A DNA stretch of 34,639 bases from Candidatus Kaiserbacteria bacterium RIFCSPHIGHO2_01_FULL_55_37 (GCA_001781175.1 MFKY01000036.1:1-34639); one strand, 5' to 3'. Shown: positions 8,147-17,559, counted from the first letter of the stretch. Notes: generated from the letters alone by a model not told the origin. Numbers and translations are program-made.

Positions 8147-9952
8147 CTATTGCCCGAGCATGGCCTTAAGCGCAGCGAGAAGGCCCGCCAATTGCTGTTG
8201 AAGGCTTTGTATCATGAGTGCGCGCTGCTCGTCATTTGCTACCGGCATCGCACCCTGGTTCAAGACGGCGCGCGTCATGGAGCCAACATACCCGCTCTGC
8301 GGAGAAATACCATGTGCGGATTGATATGCTTTCACGCCCGCAAGAGTGAGAGGGCCGAACGTGCCTGTCGGCGCAGCTATCTTGAGAGAGCCTTCGGCGA
8401 TTAGTATTTTCTGAAGCTCCGTCACGTCCGTACCGGTCGAGCCGGCTCCAAAGCTCTTGGTAAAGCTATAGACTGACGCACCCAAGACCTGCCCCTGCAC
8501 GGTAGGAGCCATGGGTGCGGGAGCGATGCTGGGCGTAGGTGTAAATGGCACGAACGAGCCCCCGCCTCCTCCTCCGCCTCCCCCACCACCACCTCCTCCG
8601 CCGCCTCCACCCGCGCTACTCGCGGAAGTCCATTGGGTGTACGTGAGGAAGGCCGTAAAATGCTTCGTCCAAACGACGAGAGCGGTCCCCGCATCTATTT
8701 TGCAGTCCCCTCCGGCAGCTAATGCATCGCCTGTGGCCTGCGAGTCAGAGTCACAAGCGGTCGTTATCTCGGTGAACGTCCCGCCACGGGACCACCCGGT
8801 ACGATCTCCCGCCTTTCCGGGAAATACGATGCGTACTCCCTTGTCGAAGGTGAGCGACGAGGTCGATGAGCCGACTTCGAGAGCAAGACCCACGGTTATA
8901 GAAGTACCCGAAACAGGAGTCGGAGAGGTATACGAAGTTGATGCTGTCGGCAAAGCCAACGTTCCGTCCCAGCCGGAAGTGCCCGTAACAACTATGCCGG
9001 CGGGCATTTCAACCGACATGACCGTCGCACCGGATGCGGCCGTTGAGGTCGCGCCGTTGCCGAGCGTACCGGATTTTGTACCGTCGCCGTTCGTAGTCGT
9101 CGTGACACCGAGTGACGTGTCGGAAACGACTACATCACGCGTTTTGGACGACACATTTGAATGTGCATCTGTTGTGGCATACGTGAGTGTATAGGTCCCG
9201 GCGGTGCTTGTGTCCACTGTGCCCGTCACGACCGGTGTCATCGTGCCGTCTACGGCATCGCTCGCCGAATATCCCGGCTCAGTGTATGTGTTGCCTAAAG
9301 CGACGCTCGTCGTCGCACTCCCGGTGAGCGTAATTACCGGTGGGGTCGTATCCACGACATGTACCGCAAACGAAGTTTGAGTTGCTGCATTACCGACCGT
9401 GTCGGACTTATCACAAGTCACCGTCGTATCGCCTATTGCGAATGCCGAATCTGACGCCCGGATGCATGTCGCCGCCGCGGTTGCATCAAAGTTGTCGGTC
9501 GCATCGGGTGCTGTGTATGTGTCCGCGGCGCCGTCCCCCGACGTAGCCTCGACGGTAACATCGTCGTGTGCGGCAATCACGGGAGCGACCGTATCTTTGG
9601 TCGTTGAGAGAGAAACTTCCGTGGTGACGCCATCACCGTCTGTCTGCGACGCACGAGCCGTGACCGTACCGTCGTTGGTCGCCGAGGCATCTTTAATGCC
9701 CGACCATGTGCCGGCAGAACACGTAGAGATAGAATTGGTGAAGGAGTTGAATACATCGAGGCCCGTGGTACACGTACCCGAGATACGAGCGGACGATACA
9801 GTCGCGATAGTGATATTCGGGAACGAGTCGATGGTGACTGCCGGCGCAGCGTGCGCGGAAGGCACAGATATGAAAAACGCTCCGGCAAAAAAAACTGAGA
9901 GCGCGATAAGAAACAGTTTGTATGTGCTCCCTATGCTGCGGACATGTCCCAT
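8147..9952 (-). CDS. Secreted HYR/DUF5011-like Ig-fold protein with poly-Gly linker and C-terminal peptidoglycan-binding domain
   Basis: Signal peptide (LFLIALSVFFAGAFFISVPSAHA); HYR-like VAPVIAAHDDVTVEATSGDGAADTYTAPDATDNFDATAAATC; DTTPPVITLTGSATTSVALGNTYTEPGYSASDAVDG; 18 Gly; PG_binding_1-like GTDVTELQKILIAEGSLKIAAPTGTFGPLTLAGVKAYQSAHG. Confidence 0.9.
   Translation of the reverse strand: MGHVRSIGSTYKLFLIALSVFFAGAFFISVPSAHAAPAVTIDSFPNITIATVSSARISGTCTTGLDVFNSFTNSISTCSAGTWSGIKDASATNDGTVTARASQTDGDGVTTEVSLSTTKDTVAPVIAAHDDVTVEATSGDGAADTYTAPDATDNFDATAAATCIRASDSAFAIGDTTVTCDKSDTVGNAATQTSFAVHVVDTTPPVITLTGSATTSVALGNTYTEPGYSASDAVDGTMTPVVTGTVDTSTAGTYTLTYATTDAHSNVSSKTRDVVVSDTSLGVTTTTNGDGTKSGTLGNGATSTAASGATVMSVEMPAGIVVTGTSGWDGTLALPTASTSYTSPTPVSGTSITVGLALEVGSSTSSLTFDKGVRIVFPGKAGDRTGWSRGGTFTEITTACDSDSQATGDALAAGGDCKIDAGTALVVWTKHFTAFLTYTQWTSASSAGGGGGGGGGGGGGGGGGGSFVPFTPTPSIAPAPMAPTVQGQVLGASVYSFTKSFGAGSTGTDVTELQKILIAEGSLKIAAPTGTFGPLTLAGVKAYQSAHGISPQSGYVGSMTRAVLNQGAMPVANDEQRALMIQSLQQQLAGLLAALKAMLGQ
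8558..8611 (-). repeat. Run of 18 glycine codons (mixed GGN)
   Basis: Plus-strand read from 8558: gcc ccc gcc tcc tcc tcc gcc tcc ccc acc acc acc tcc tcc gcc gcc tcc acc. Confidence 0.95.
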
Positions 9953-9978
9953 GTGCCACAAATAATACGTGTGCCTGC

Positions 9979-10017
9979 AAAAACAGCAACCCCGCCTTGT
10001 GGGCGGGATTGTTGTTG
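9979..10017 (-). terminator. Rho-independent terminator downstream of the giant surface-protein gene
   Basis: Minus: AACAACAATCCCGCC-CACAA-GGCGGGGTTGCTGTTTTT; long GC stem followed by a T-run. Confidence 0.85.
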
Positions 10018-10035
10018 ATAACGCGGCTTTAACGA

Positions 10036-13000
10036 CTATTGCCCAAGAAGAGCCTTTAGTTTAGCAGTCAGTACCGCTACCTGGTCCTGCAGGCTCTTTA
10101 TCAGGAGCGAGCGCTGCTCGTCGGCCATGGTCGGCGTCGCACCTTGGTTCAGAGCGGTGCGCGTCATAATGCCAACGAATCCCGTCGATGGAAGATTGTG
10201 CGCGGTCTGATAAGCTCTTACCGCTGCTTTCGTAAGCGCACCGAAATAGCCCGTCGGCGCGGCTATCTTGAGGAAGCCCTCGGCAATAAGTATCTTCTGG
10301 AGCTCCGTCACATCCGCACCCCTCGAGCCGATAGTGAGATTCGTCGCGAAGTTGTACGCGGCAGCACCCAAGACCTGTCCTTGTGGGGCTGGAGTCGCAG
10401 GAGTAGCGGGCGTTGCAGGTGTCACCGTAGGAGTCGCAGGTGTTGCCGACATAGGAACGATTATTGGTGTTGTGTAATAGCCGCCTCCCCCGCCGCTGTT
10501 GCTACCACCACTTGATGTCACGGTGTTCAATCCGCCGAATGAGGTGAAGTGGAACGTAACGATTTTCGTATCAGTCCCATTGTTTATTGAACATTCGCCC
10601 GGTGCCGTTGGCTCAGTTGGCGCATCGTAGGTTCCTCCGCAGGCACCTATCGTTTGCCATGTATCCGACCCAGCCGGTCTGTAACCGACGGTTCCGGTAA
10701 CATTCGGCAACACAATGGTAACGGGACTATCAAAGACCAACGTCCCGGCATCCGAACCAATTGAGATAACAGTACTGCCAACGCTAAACCCGGCTGGCGC
10801 ATTGCCGCCTGCCGGCGTGCCTTCAGTCGGCGCGTCAATTATTCCGTCCCAACCTGTCGGACCAGTCACAACCGTATTGTCAGGGATAACAACGTCAGCC
10901 ACATCAGAATTGATTGTAATTGCCGGCAATGTTCCTGTTGTATCTTCCCCGTTATCGGTCATAAACGAGCTTACATTGACGGTCGGATTATCCGTACCGC
11001 TGGTAATCGTGATATCTACCGGTTGGTCGGGGTCGGTAATGACAACTTCAGGAGTCTCGAAATTAACTTCCACATCACCAGTCTCAGGATCCGGAGAGAT
11101 TTGTGTAACGGTCAGGACTGAAACGGTCACGACATAGTCTTGAGTCGTGCCATTTGCAGCGGTAACCCGGTACGTTTTCGAAGTGGTGAAGTTGTTAGCT
11201 GTCGCACCGCTTGCCTGAGAAAACTCACCAATGTTCACTCCGGCTCCGGTGGTAGTGAACGTCGCCACAAGAGCGGTAACATCAGTACCGAACGGAACAT
11301 TGACCGCAATGGTGCTGGAGGCCTCATTGATAACTCCTGTTCCCGTCGGAAAACTGAACGCAGTAATTGCTTTCGCGGAATTGAGCGACTTCAACACCGT
11401 TACCGTGAATGCCTTGGTGTCTGATTGGGCTCCTTTGCTGATTGTGGCGGTCATGGTAACGGTCGCATCCCCGTCCGCAAACGCAGGCCTGTTGACGGTC
11501 TGTCCGTCATTTGAAATCGTCGAGGTATTGCTTGATGCCCACGTAACGGTCGAGCCGTTCTCGCCGGACGACGGAAGCGGGTTGGTCAATGCTCCGGTAA
11601 CATTGTCCAGATCGGTATTCTCGCCTTTGATATCGTCAACAACGAGGGCGGCTTTGTCAGCGGCGACAGCAGCGATATCGGGGTCGACGTTAGTGGTAAA
11701 GGTCTCGCTCGCATCGCTTGCCGACGGTTCATTGGTTGTCGCCGTCGCTTTAACTCGGGCAAAGAATGTATAGCCGGTTGATGGAGTTAATCCGCTAAAG
11801 ACATTGCTGTCTTGCCATGTAGACCCATCTATACTGAATCGGTTTAAAGAGTTTGCCGTGAGAGTAATGCTTGTAGCTGTTTTACTTGCCAGCGTCGGGG
11901 CGTCCGGCGCTGCCGGACCATCTGCTTTTGCAACAACTCCTGTTGCTGCGCTGGTGATAGAGCCTGTTCCTACATCGGCTTGTGCTGTTACGGTTACAGT
12001 GATTGTTGTCCCGATATCAGCTTCTACTAATGTGTAGGTTGATGTTGTTGCTCCGGATATTGGGTCTCCGCCCCGCTTCCACTGATATGTTGGTGTTCCT
12101 GCATTGGTGAGTGCGCTTGGATCGGCGGTCAGTGTTTGCCCGAACTTTGCAGTGCCGGAGATGCTCACCGAGCCACCTACGGCGGGGAGAGCTCTCGTCA
12201 CATTAATGCTGTAGGTCTTGGCCGACTTGCCGGTCTCGGTGGCAATGACGGTGATAGTCTTTGCTGCTCCCGCCGATAAGGCAATCGCATCGGAGGCCGC
12301 GCCTGAAGTCAGGGTGACAGCCTCGTCGCCGTCCAAGGACATGGTAATGACTCCGGCTCCGGTCGGAGTGACCGTAATAGTAGAGACGCTATTAGCGACG
12401 GTAACACTGTTGTAGGTGTATGTGCCTCCGGTGAAGGTGTAGTTGCCGGGCGTGCCGCTAAGAGCAATGTCGGTCAGATTGGCAGAAGCGGCCTGGGTGT
12501 AAGCAGCACTGCCGATGGCGCTATTTGGTGACCCTGTTTTCGTGGCGATTGCTTTGATTGTCTTGGCGGCATCAATTGTAAGCGATGCCCCATATTCAGA
12601 CGTGGCGCCGCCGACTGATGTGGCGGGGTCTGTTCCGTTAGCGGTGTAATAGATATGCTCGGCTTCGGATGAAGTAATAGTTACGGTTGTGCCGAATGCC
12701 ACGGCTCCGGCGACAGGGCTGAAGGTTGGAGTGGCCTGGGCAGTTTCTGCGACGGGATTCACCGTGATGGTGAATGTTCTGGAGAATGTATTATTTTCGG
12801 CCTGTCCGTCGTCGGCAGTCACGGTAATGGTGACCGCCCCATTCGCATCAGTTACTGGCGTGTAAGTCAATGTTCTTGTCGAGCCGCTTCCGGTAACCGC
12901 CGGATTTGGAATGATAGACGAATTGCTTGAAGATGCCGACATGGTTACTGTCTGGTCGGATTCATCTCCTTGCGTGACGTTAGTGATAAACACATTCTGT

Positions 13001-15132
13001 GACGAAGCGTCCTCATCAACGCTCTGGTTGGCAATGGCATCAAAGGTCGGCGGAGTATTGGCAGGAAGCGTGATATTGGTCGTAGTAGTCGCGACTGAAT
13101 CCAGGATGTAATTGCCGGCATCTGCGCCAGACAGACTGGCATCTGCAAGTGTGACTGTCTTGCCGTTCCCGGCACTCGCGTCACTAAATGTAGCGGTACC
13201 GCCGGTCAAGCTGACATCGTCTCCTTCCACCGCGCCGGTCAGAGAACGGCCTGTGACCGTAGCTGTGTTTGTGCCGTCATACACTTTGTTAGCGGCCGTG
13301 AAGCTGCCGGTGATGTGCTTGGACGTGATGTTGGCGGTGAGAGTCGGTTGAGTAAGCGTGTAATTGCCCGCATCGGCTCCGCCGAGAGTATAGCCACTCA
13401 CTGTAACGGTTTTGCCGTCCCCCACGTTTTTTGTAGCAAACGACCCCGCGGGGCTGCCTGCTAAGCTCACATCATCACTGCCAACTTTACCGACAAGGGA
13501 GCCGGCACTGCCGACTACTGTTGCGTCTATGGTCCTGTCATACACTTTGTTGGAAGCTGCCAGCGAGCCGAGAGATACGGTAAGCGACTTTTGGGCCACG
13601 GTAAATGACCTGTCCACATTGGACGCCGCGTTGTAACTGTCATCTCCGGCCTGCGAAGCACGGACGGTACACGTCCCGGCAGTAACAATAGTTACCGTTC
13701 CACCGCTGACGGTACAGACCCCTGATGTTTGAGAACCGAATGAAACAGTCAGACTTGAATCGGCTGTGGCGTTGACATCAAAAGGAATGTCGCCATAGGT
13801 CTTGCCTCCCAACGCGCCGAAGGTGATAGTCTGGTCGGTTTTGGATGCCAAAGTTATCGTCACAGCGGCATTTGAAGTCCCATCCACAAAATTCGAAATA
13901 TTGCCCGCGGCATCTTTAGCCCACGCGTACAACATTTGCGAACCGGCGGATCCGAAAGTGTATTCGTAACTGTTCAACGAGTTATACGAAGACCAGTCAG
14001 ACGAACTACCTGAAGGCGGCGTACTGGAGTCAGTAAACATAACTCTGTCTACACCGCCTCGATTATCATGAGCGGTGACTCTGATTCCGGTGATCCTCAA
14101 TGCGGAAGAGGAGGAAGCAGCGCTGAGAGAAGTTATGCTCGGCTTAATGGTGTCGTTAAAGAAAAACTGCGAGAAGTGACTGGTGCTGAATGTAACGATG
14201 CCTGTAGTACTTGCCCAATTGAAACCGCTGATGGTGGGGTAATCCTCCGAAGTTGTGGCAATAGAACTCCCCAAATCGTCGTTGACGACAAGTTCAGATG
14301 CCGGAACCGTATATTCAACTCCCTCACCATGGGGAAATCCGTATATTTGAATTTCGGCCCCCGCATTCTTCAATTGTGTTGCGGTGCGTGCGTCAAAACT
14401 GATAGAGCTCGAAGCGGCGCTCGCATTCATGTAAGAACCGAGATTCTGCAGGAATGCCGTCGTAGATGCATTCGTGAGGTTGAGCGTCGCGCTGAACGTC
14501 ACGCGACCCGAGTCAGTTTTCTCAAAGTAGAGGCCCGTAGCCGCGGATGAATCCGGAATACTGCCTGTACCCCAGTTGGTCGTCACGCCGCCCTCGTTGA
14601 TGCCCGACACAATGGTCGCAATCGTCGGTGCGGGAGCGCCGTTGAACCAGCCCTTAGTCGGTGTGCTGGTAGCCCATGTGCCTGCCAAATACGAGGCCGA
14701 TTGATCAGCATCGGGAGCCGAGGTGTGCGCTACACCTTCGAACGGCCCGACGGTCCCATATGAAACAGCGTAAATATCGGTCGCTCCCTGCTTGAGTGTC
14801 ACCATGTCGCCACCATCGTTGTCATGATTGGAAGCCGAGGAAAATACTAAGATTCCGTTGGCCGGCAACGTCCCGGACAAAGAAATTGAATCGCTGGTGA
14901 CAGCCCTATCAATAGTCCAACTGGATAGATCAATATCGCTACTGGTCGTATTCAATAATTCATACCAATCTGACCCGGTAGAAGGGTCCGTGGAAAATTC
15001 ATTAATCAAAACATCACCGGGACTGTACCCCACTGCGCGCGCGAGCGGAGCGGAAACAAAAAACGCGCTAACGCTGAGGACAGCGAGCGCGATGATAATC
15101 GACACTGAGGAGAAACGATTGATGATGGACAT
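10036..15132 (-). CDS. Giant (~1.7 kaa) secreted multidomain surface protein: lamin-tail, YDG-type repeats, cadherin/Ig-like domains, C-terminal peptidoglycan-binding domain
   Basis: Likely start MSIINRFSSVSIIIALAVLSVSAFFVSAPLARA; LTD-like GDVLINEFSTDPSTGSDWYELLNTTSSDIDLSSWTI; two KVYDGT...GADAGNYTL YDG units; chitobiase-like YYTANGTDPATS; PG-binding GADVTELQKILIAEGFLKIAAPTGYFGALTKAAVRAYQTAHN. Confidence 0.9.
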   Translation of the reverse strand: MSIINRFSSVSIIIALAVLSVSAFFVSAPLARAVGYSPGDVLINEFSTDPSTGSDWYELLNTTSSDIDLSSWTIDRAVTSDSISLSGTLPANGILVFSSASNHDNDGGDMVTLKQGATDIYAVSYGTVGPFEGVAHTSAPDADQSASYLAGTWATSTPTKGWFNGAPAPTIATIVSGINEGGVTTNWGTGSIPDSSAATGLYFEKTDSGRVTFSATLNLTNASTTAFLQNLGSYMNASAASSSISFDARTATQLKNAGAEIQIYGFPHGEGVEYTVPASELVVNDDLGSSIATTSEDYPTISGFNWASTTGIVTFSTSHFSQFFFNDTIKPSITSLSAASSSSALRITGIRVTAHDNRGGVDRVMFTDSSTPPSGSSSDWSSYNSLNSYEYTFGSAGSQMLYAWAKDAAGNISNFVDGTSNAAVTITLASKTDQTITFGALGGKTYGDIPFDVNATADSSLTVSFGSQTSGVCTVSGGTVTIVTAGTCTVRASQAGDDSYNAASNVDRSFTVAQKSLTVSLGSLAASNKVYDRTIDATVVGSAGSLVGKVGSDDVSLAGSPAGSFATKNVGDGKTVTVSGYTLGGADAGNYTLTQPTLTANITSKHITGSFTAANKVYDGTNTATVTGRSLTGAVEGDDVSLTGGTATFSDASAGNGKTVTLADASLSGADAGNYILDSVATTTTNITLPANTPPTFDAIANQSVDEDASSQNVFITNVTQGDESDQTVTMSASSSNSSIIPNPAVTGSGSTRTLTYTPVTDANGAVTITVTADDGQAENNTFSRTFTITVNPVAETAQATPTFSPVAGAVAFGTTVTITSSEAEHIYYTANGTDPATSVGGATSEYGASLTIDAAKTIKAIATKTGSPNSAIGSAAYTQAASANLTDIALSGTPGNYTFTGGTYTYNSVTVANSVSTITVTPTGAGVITMSLDGDEAVTLTSGAASDAIALSAGAAKTITVIATETGKSAKTYSINVTRALPAVGGSVSISGTAKFGQTLTADPSALTNAGTPTYQWKRGGDPISGATTSTYTLVEADIGTTITVTVTAQADVGTGSITSAATGVVAKADGPAAPDAPTLASKTATSITLTANSLNRFSIDGSTWQDSNVFSGLTPSTGYTFFARVKATATTNEPSASDASETFTTNVDPDIAAVAADKAALVVDDIKGENTDLDNVTGALTNPLPSSGENGSTVTWASSNTSTISNDGQTVNRPAFADGDATVTMTATISKGAQSDTKAFTVTVLKSLNSAKAITAFSFPTGTGVINEASSTIAVNVPFGTDVTALVATFTTTGAGVNIGEFSQASGATANNFTTSKTYRVTAANGTTQDYVVTVSVLTVTQISPDPETGDVEVNFETPEVVITDPDQPVDITITSGTDNPTVNVSSFMTDNGEDTTGTLPAITINSDVADVVIPDNTVVTGPTGWDGIIDAPTEGTPAGGNAPAGFSVGSTVISIGSDAGTLVFDSPVTIVLPNVTGTVGYRPAGSDTWQTIGACGGTYDAPTEPTAPGECSINNGTDTKIVTFHFTSFGGLNTVTSSGGSNSGGGGGYYTTPIIVPMSATPATPTVTPATPATPATPAPQGQVLGAAAYNFATNLTIGSRGADVTELQKILIAEGFLKIAAPTGYFGALTKAAVRAYQTAHNLPSTGFVGIMTRTALNQGATPTMADEQRSLLIKSLQDQVAVLTAKLKALLGQ

Positions 15133-15384
15133 ATAATGAAGTGTTGTACGTGTAAAATACGGCAGTTGATAAGAGTCAATTTTCGTCACGACGCTGACGC
15201 TGTCCCGACGACGGCTTGTGTCTATCCTCATTCCGCCTTCAGTAAACGACAATGTATTTTGCCGGGAATCCTGAGCATGCATAAAATATGCCGTATATGC
15301 GGCAAAAAATGATTTCCGTGATGACGACTAAAATATCGTCGTCAGCTTCCCGGTACTCGCCTGGGGATGTTTGAGCCTGATATT

Positions 15385-16137
15385 TCAGGACGCTTTTCCT
15401 CCCGCTGCGGTCCGAATAAAGTCTTGCCTTACCTGCCCCGCCTTTTTTCCGTCCGTAATATCATCGAGTATCTGAATGTAGTAGACGGCACTTCCGTATC
15501 TGACCGGAAAAACGGTAGTGAGAAGATTGAAACATGTTCCATCTTTTCTCCTGTCCACTACCGCGTCCGACTGGAATAACTTTCCGGCCGTGAGCGCTTT
15601 CCACATGCGTTCATGCACCCCGGCCGGAGTCTTGCCGCTCTTGAGAATCCGGGGATTTTGTCCGCGTATGTCATTCAACGAATATCCGAACTGGTCTTCC
15701 CATGCGGCATTTACATATTCAATTTCCGCATTTCTATTCGTGATGAGAATAGGTTGGAGTGAGGTATCAGCCAAGATATGAAACGGGCCCGCGTCCATGC
15801 TTCGACCGGTTCCATGTTGGGTCCTGCTGTGTCCGGCTTTGCGTAATGCGAGAAGCGCTGGAAGTGCTCCCCGGATTTTCTCTTCCTTGCGCACAAAATC
15901 CGCCAAAATGCGCTCGGGGTTCTCAGCGACCCAGTATTTGTAGCGTCTGCGTACGTAGAAATTCATCAGGCCGACCTTGTGGAGTTTGTCCACGATTGCC
16001 TGCGCACTGCTGCGCGGCAGGTTCACTTTGGCCGCAATATCAGAGATGTGACACTCTCCCAAAGCGAGCGCTGCCACATAGACTTTCGCCTCGTTTGGCT
16101 TGAAACCTAGCTCTTCTATGACTTTTTCTATTCGCAT
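15385..16137 (-). CDS. TrmB-like winged-HTH transcriptional regulator fused to a PAS domain
   Basis: N-term ELGFKPNEAKVYVAALALGECHISDIAAKVNLPRSSAQAIVDKLHKVGLM; C-term PAS: ILADTSLQPILITNRNAEIEYVNAAWEDQFGYSLNDIRGQNPRILKSGKTPAGVHERMWKAL. Confidence 0.88.
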   Translation of the reverse strand: MRIEKVIEELGFKPNEAKVYVAALALGECHISDIAAKVNLPRSSAQAIVDKLHKVGLMNFYVRRRYKYWVAENPERILADFVRKEEKIRGALPALLALRKAGHSRTQHGTGRSMDAGPFHILADTSLQPILITNRNAEIEYVNAAWEDQFGYSLNDIRGQNPRILKSGKTPAGVHERMWKALTAGKLFQSDAVVDRRKDGTCFNLLTTVFPVRYGSAVYYIQILDDITDGKKAGQVRQDFIRTAAGGKAS

Positions 16138-16235
16138 GCGGGACGCCTCCCTTTCTGTAGGAACGTCCGGTTATTGTAGACCTTTGGAATAATTTTGCGA
16201 GGTGCGCCCGTCAAATTGAGACTGACGCCCGTTGT

Positions 16236-17513
16236 TCAGTTGTTCCTGTCGTAATTTGAGGCCGGACCGGCACTACCCCCTGACGGCTGCGCTGCCTCCG
16301 TCTTTTCCGTTGATGTGGCCGATTTTGATCCTGCTGTTTGTGGGGTAGGCGTGTCTTCAATATCCAATTCGGTGATGGGTTTACGGGTCTCAGGTTTTGG
16401 CGACTCGTTCTCACTGATTTTTATCTTCTCTTTTGAGGTGGTCTCTGAAGATGACGGGGCAGTTTTGCCGGGCCCCTCAACTCCGTCAACGTTGACTGCG
16501 GATATGCCGGCCGCGAGCGCTTCGGCGGAACGGGCGAGGCCGTATGCTTCGCCGTACTTCTCTTCGGCAAAAGCTTTTTTGGCGTCCGCAAGATGGCTCT
16601 TAGCCTTTGCGATAGCCTTGCCCCAGCGGTCAAAAATGTCGGATTCATCATTGCCTGAGTCGCCGGTTTTCGCCTTTTCTCCGAAAGTGGTCCCTTGAGT
16701 CTGCTTTGGCACGGTAACTCTCACACCGGCAGAGTCGTCATCTGTGTTGGAGACCGCTACAGTCTGCGGTGCATTCCAGTTAGTGGCAGTGAAAGCGACA
16801 TCCTTGTAGTTAAGCTCGGATTCGCGTATCGCGGCCTCCGTGCGTTGTATCTGGTCGGCGGCTTTTTGTCTCAAGAAGTTCACCGAGCCCGTCGGTGTCC
16901 CCCCTCCGCCGCCTTGCGACACGGCAGCGGTGAAGGTCTTCTGAGTATTATTCAGTGCATTTTGTACGATGACCTCACAATCTTCTCGTCCATCCCAATC
17001 AGCTATAAGGCATTTCTCGGTCAGCTGTTCCAAGAGTACGGCGTGCTTTGCTGTTTTCTCATCTACTGCCTTGAGAAATCTTTCCGAGTCCACAATATTA
17101 GAAGTTCCATTAATCGTGGTTATTCTGAACCTTAGCCGCTCTTGAGCATCCGTGAAATTTTGAAGAGCCCTTTCAAGACCGGTGTAGTTAACTGCCGAGC
17201 TGGTCTTTGCAACTTCCAGCACTTCGGCAGCTATTTGATTGGTGATATTGAGCTCAAGCTCCGCTTTGGCAATCGCATAAAATGTGAATAAGCGCGCGAT
17301 TCCCCGCTTCCACTCTTTGAAGAAGTAGAAAGAACTTGTCGGCAAGGTGCCGACGCTATCAACGCCCAAGTCGGAAGCTGTTATATTGCAACTGGGGCAC
17401 ACCACTATATCTATGCCTGGAATAGGTTCACCGAGAGCTAGCGCAAAATTTGACGAACCAAACCCAAAGAAAACAATGCTAAAAACTGCGGCGAGAACGA
17501 GTTGTTTCTTCAT
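16236..17513 (-). CDS. Secreted DUF5667-like helical protein with an inserted beta-rich segment and a Ser/Thr/Pro/Glu-rich tail
   Basis: Signal peptide; VGTLPTSSFYFFKEWKRGIARLFTFYAIAKAELELNITNQIAAEV...; low-complexity C-terminus. Confidence 0.75.
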   Translation of the reverse strand: MKKQLVLAAVFSIVFFGFGSSNFALALGEPIPGIDIVVCPSCNITASDLGVDSVGTLPTSSFYFFKEWKRGIARLFTFYAIAKAELELNITNQIAAEVLEVAKTSSAVNYTGLERALQNFTDAQERLRFRITTINGTSNIVDSERFLKAVDEKTAKHAVLLEQLTEKCLIADWDGREDCEVIVQNALNNTQKTFTAAVSQGGGGGTPTGSVNFLRQKAADQIQRTEAAIRESELNYKDVAFTATNWNAPQTVAVSNTDDDSAGVRVTVPKQTQGTTFGEKAKTGDSGNDESDIFDRWGKAIAKAKSHLADAKKAFAEEKYGEAYGLARSAEALAAGISAVNVDGVEGPGKTAPSSSETTSKEKIKISENESPKPETRKPITELDIEDTPTPQTAGSKSATSTEKTEAAQPSGGSAGPASNYDRNN

Positions 17514-17559
17514 ACGTTGCAGTATGCGTCATTAATGGCCTAAGGCCTAACGGTCACGG

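Noticed and set aside
17535-17556. ggcctaaggcctaa palindrome as a regulator site
   Set aside because: Short and low complexity; lies near a divergent promoter but no second copy was found to support an operator.
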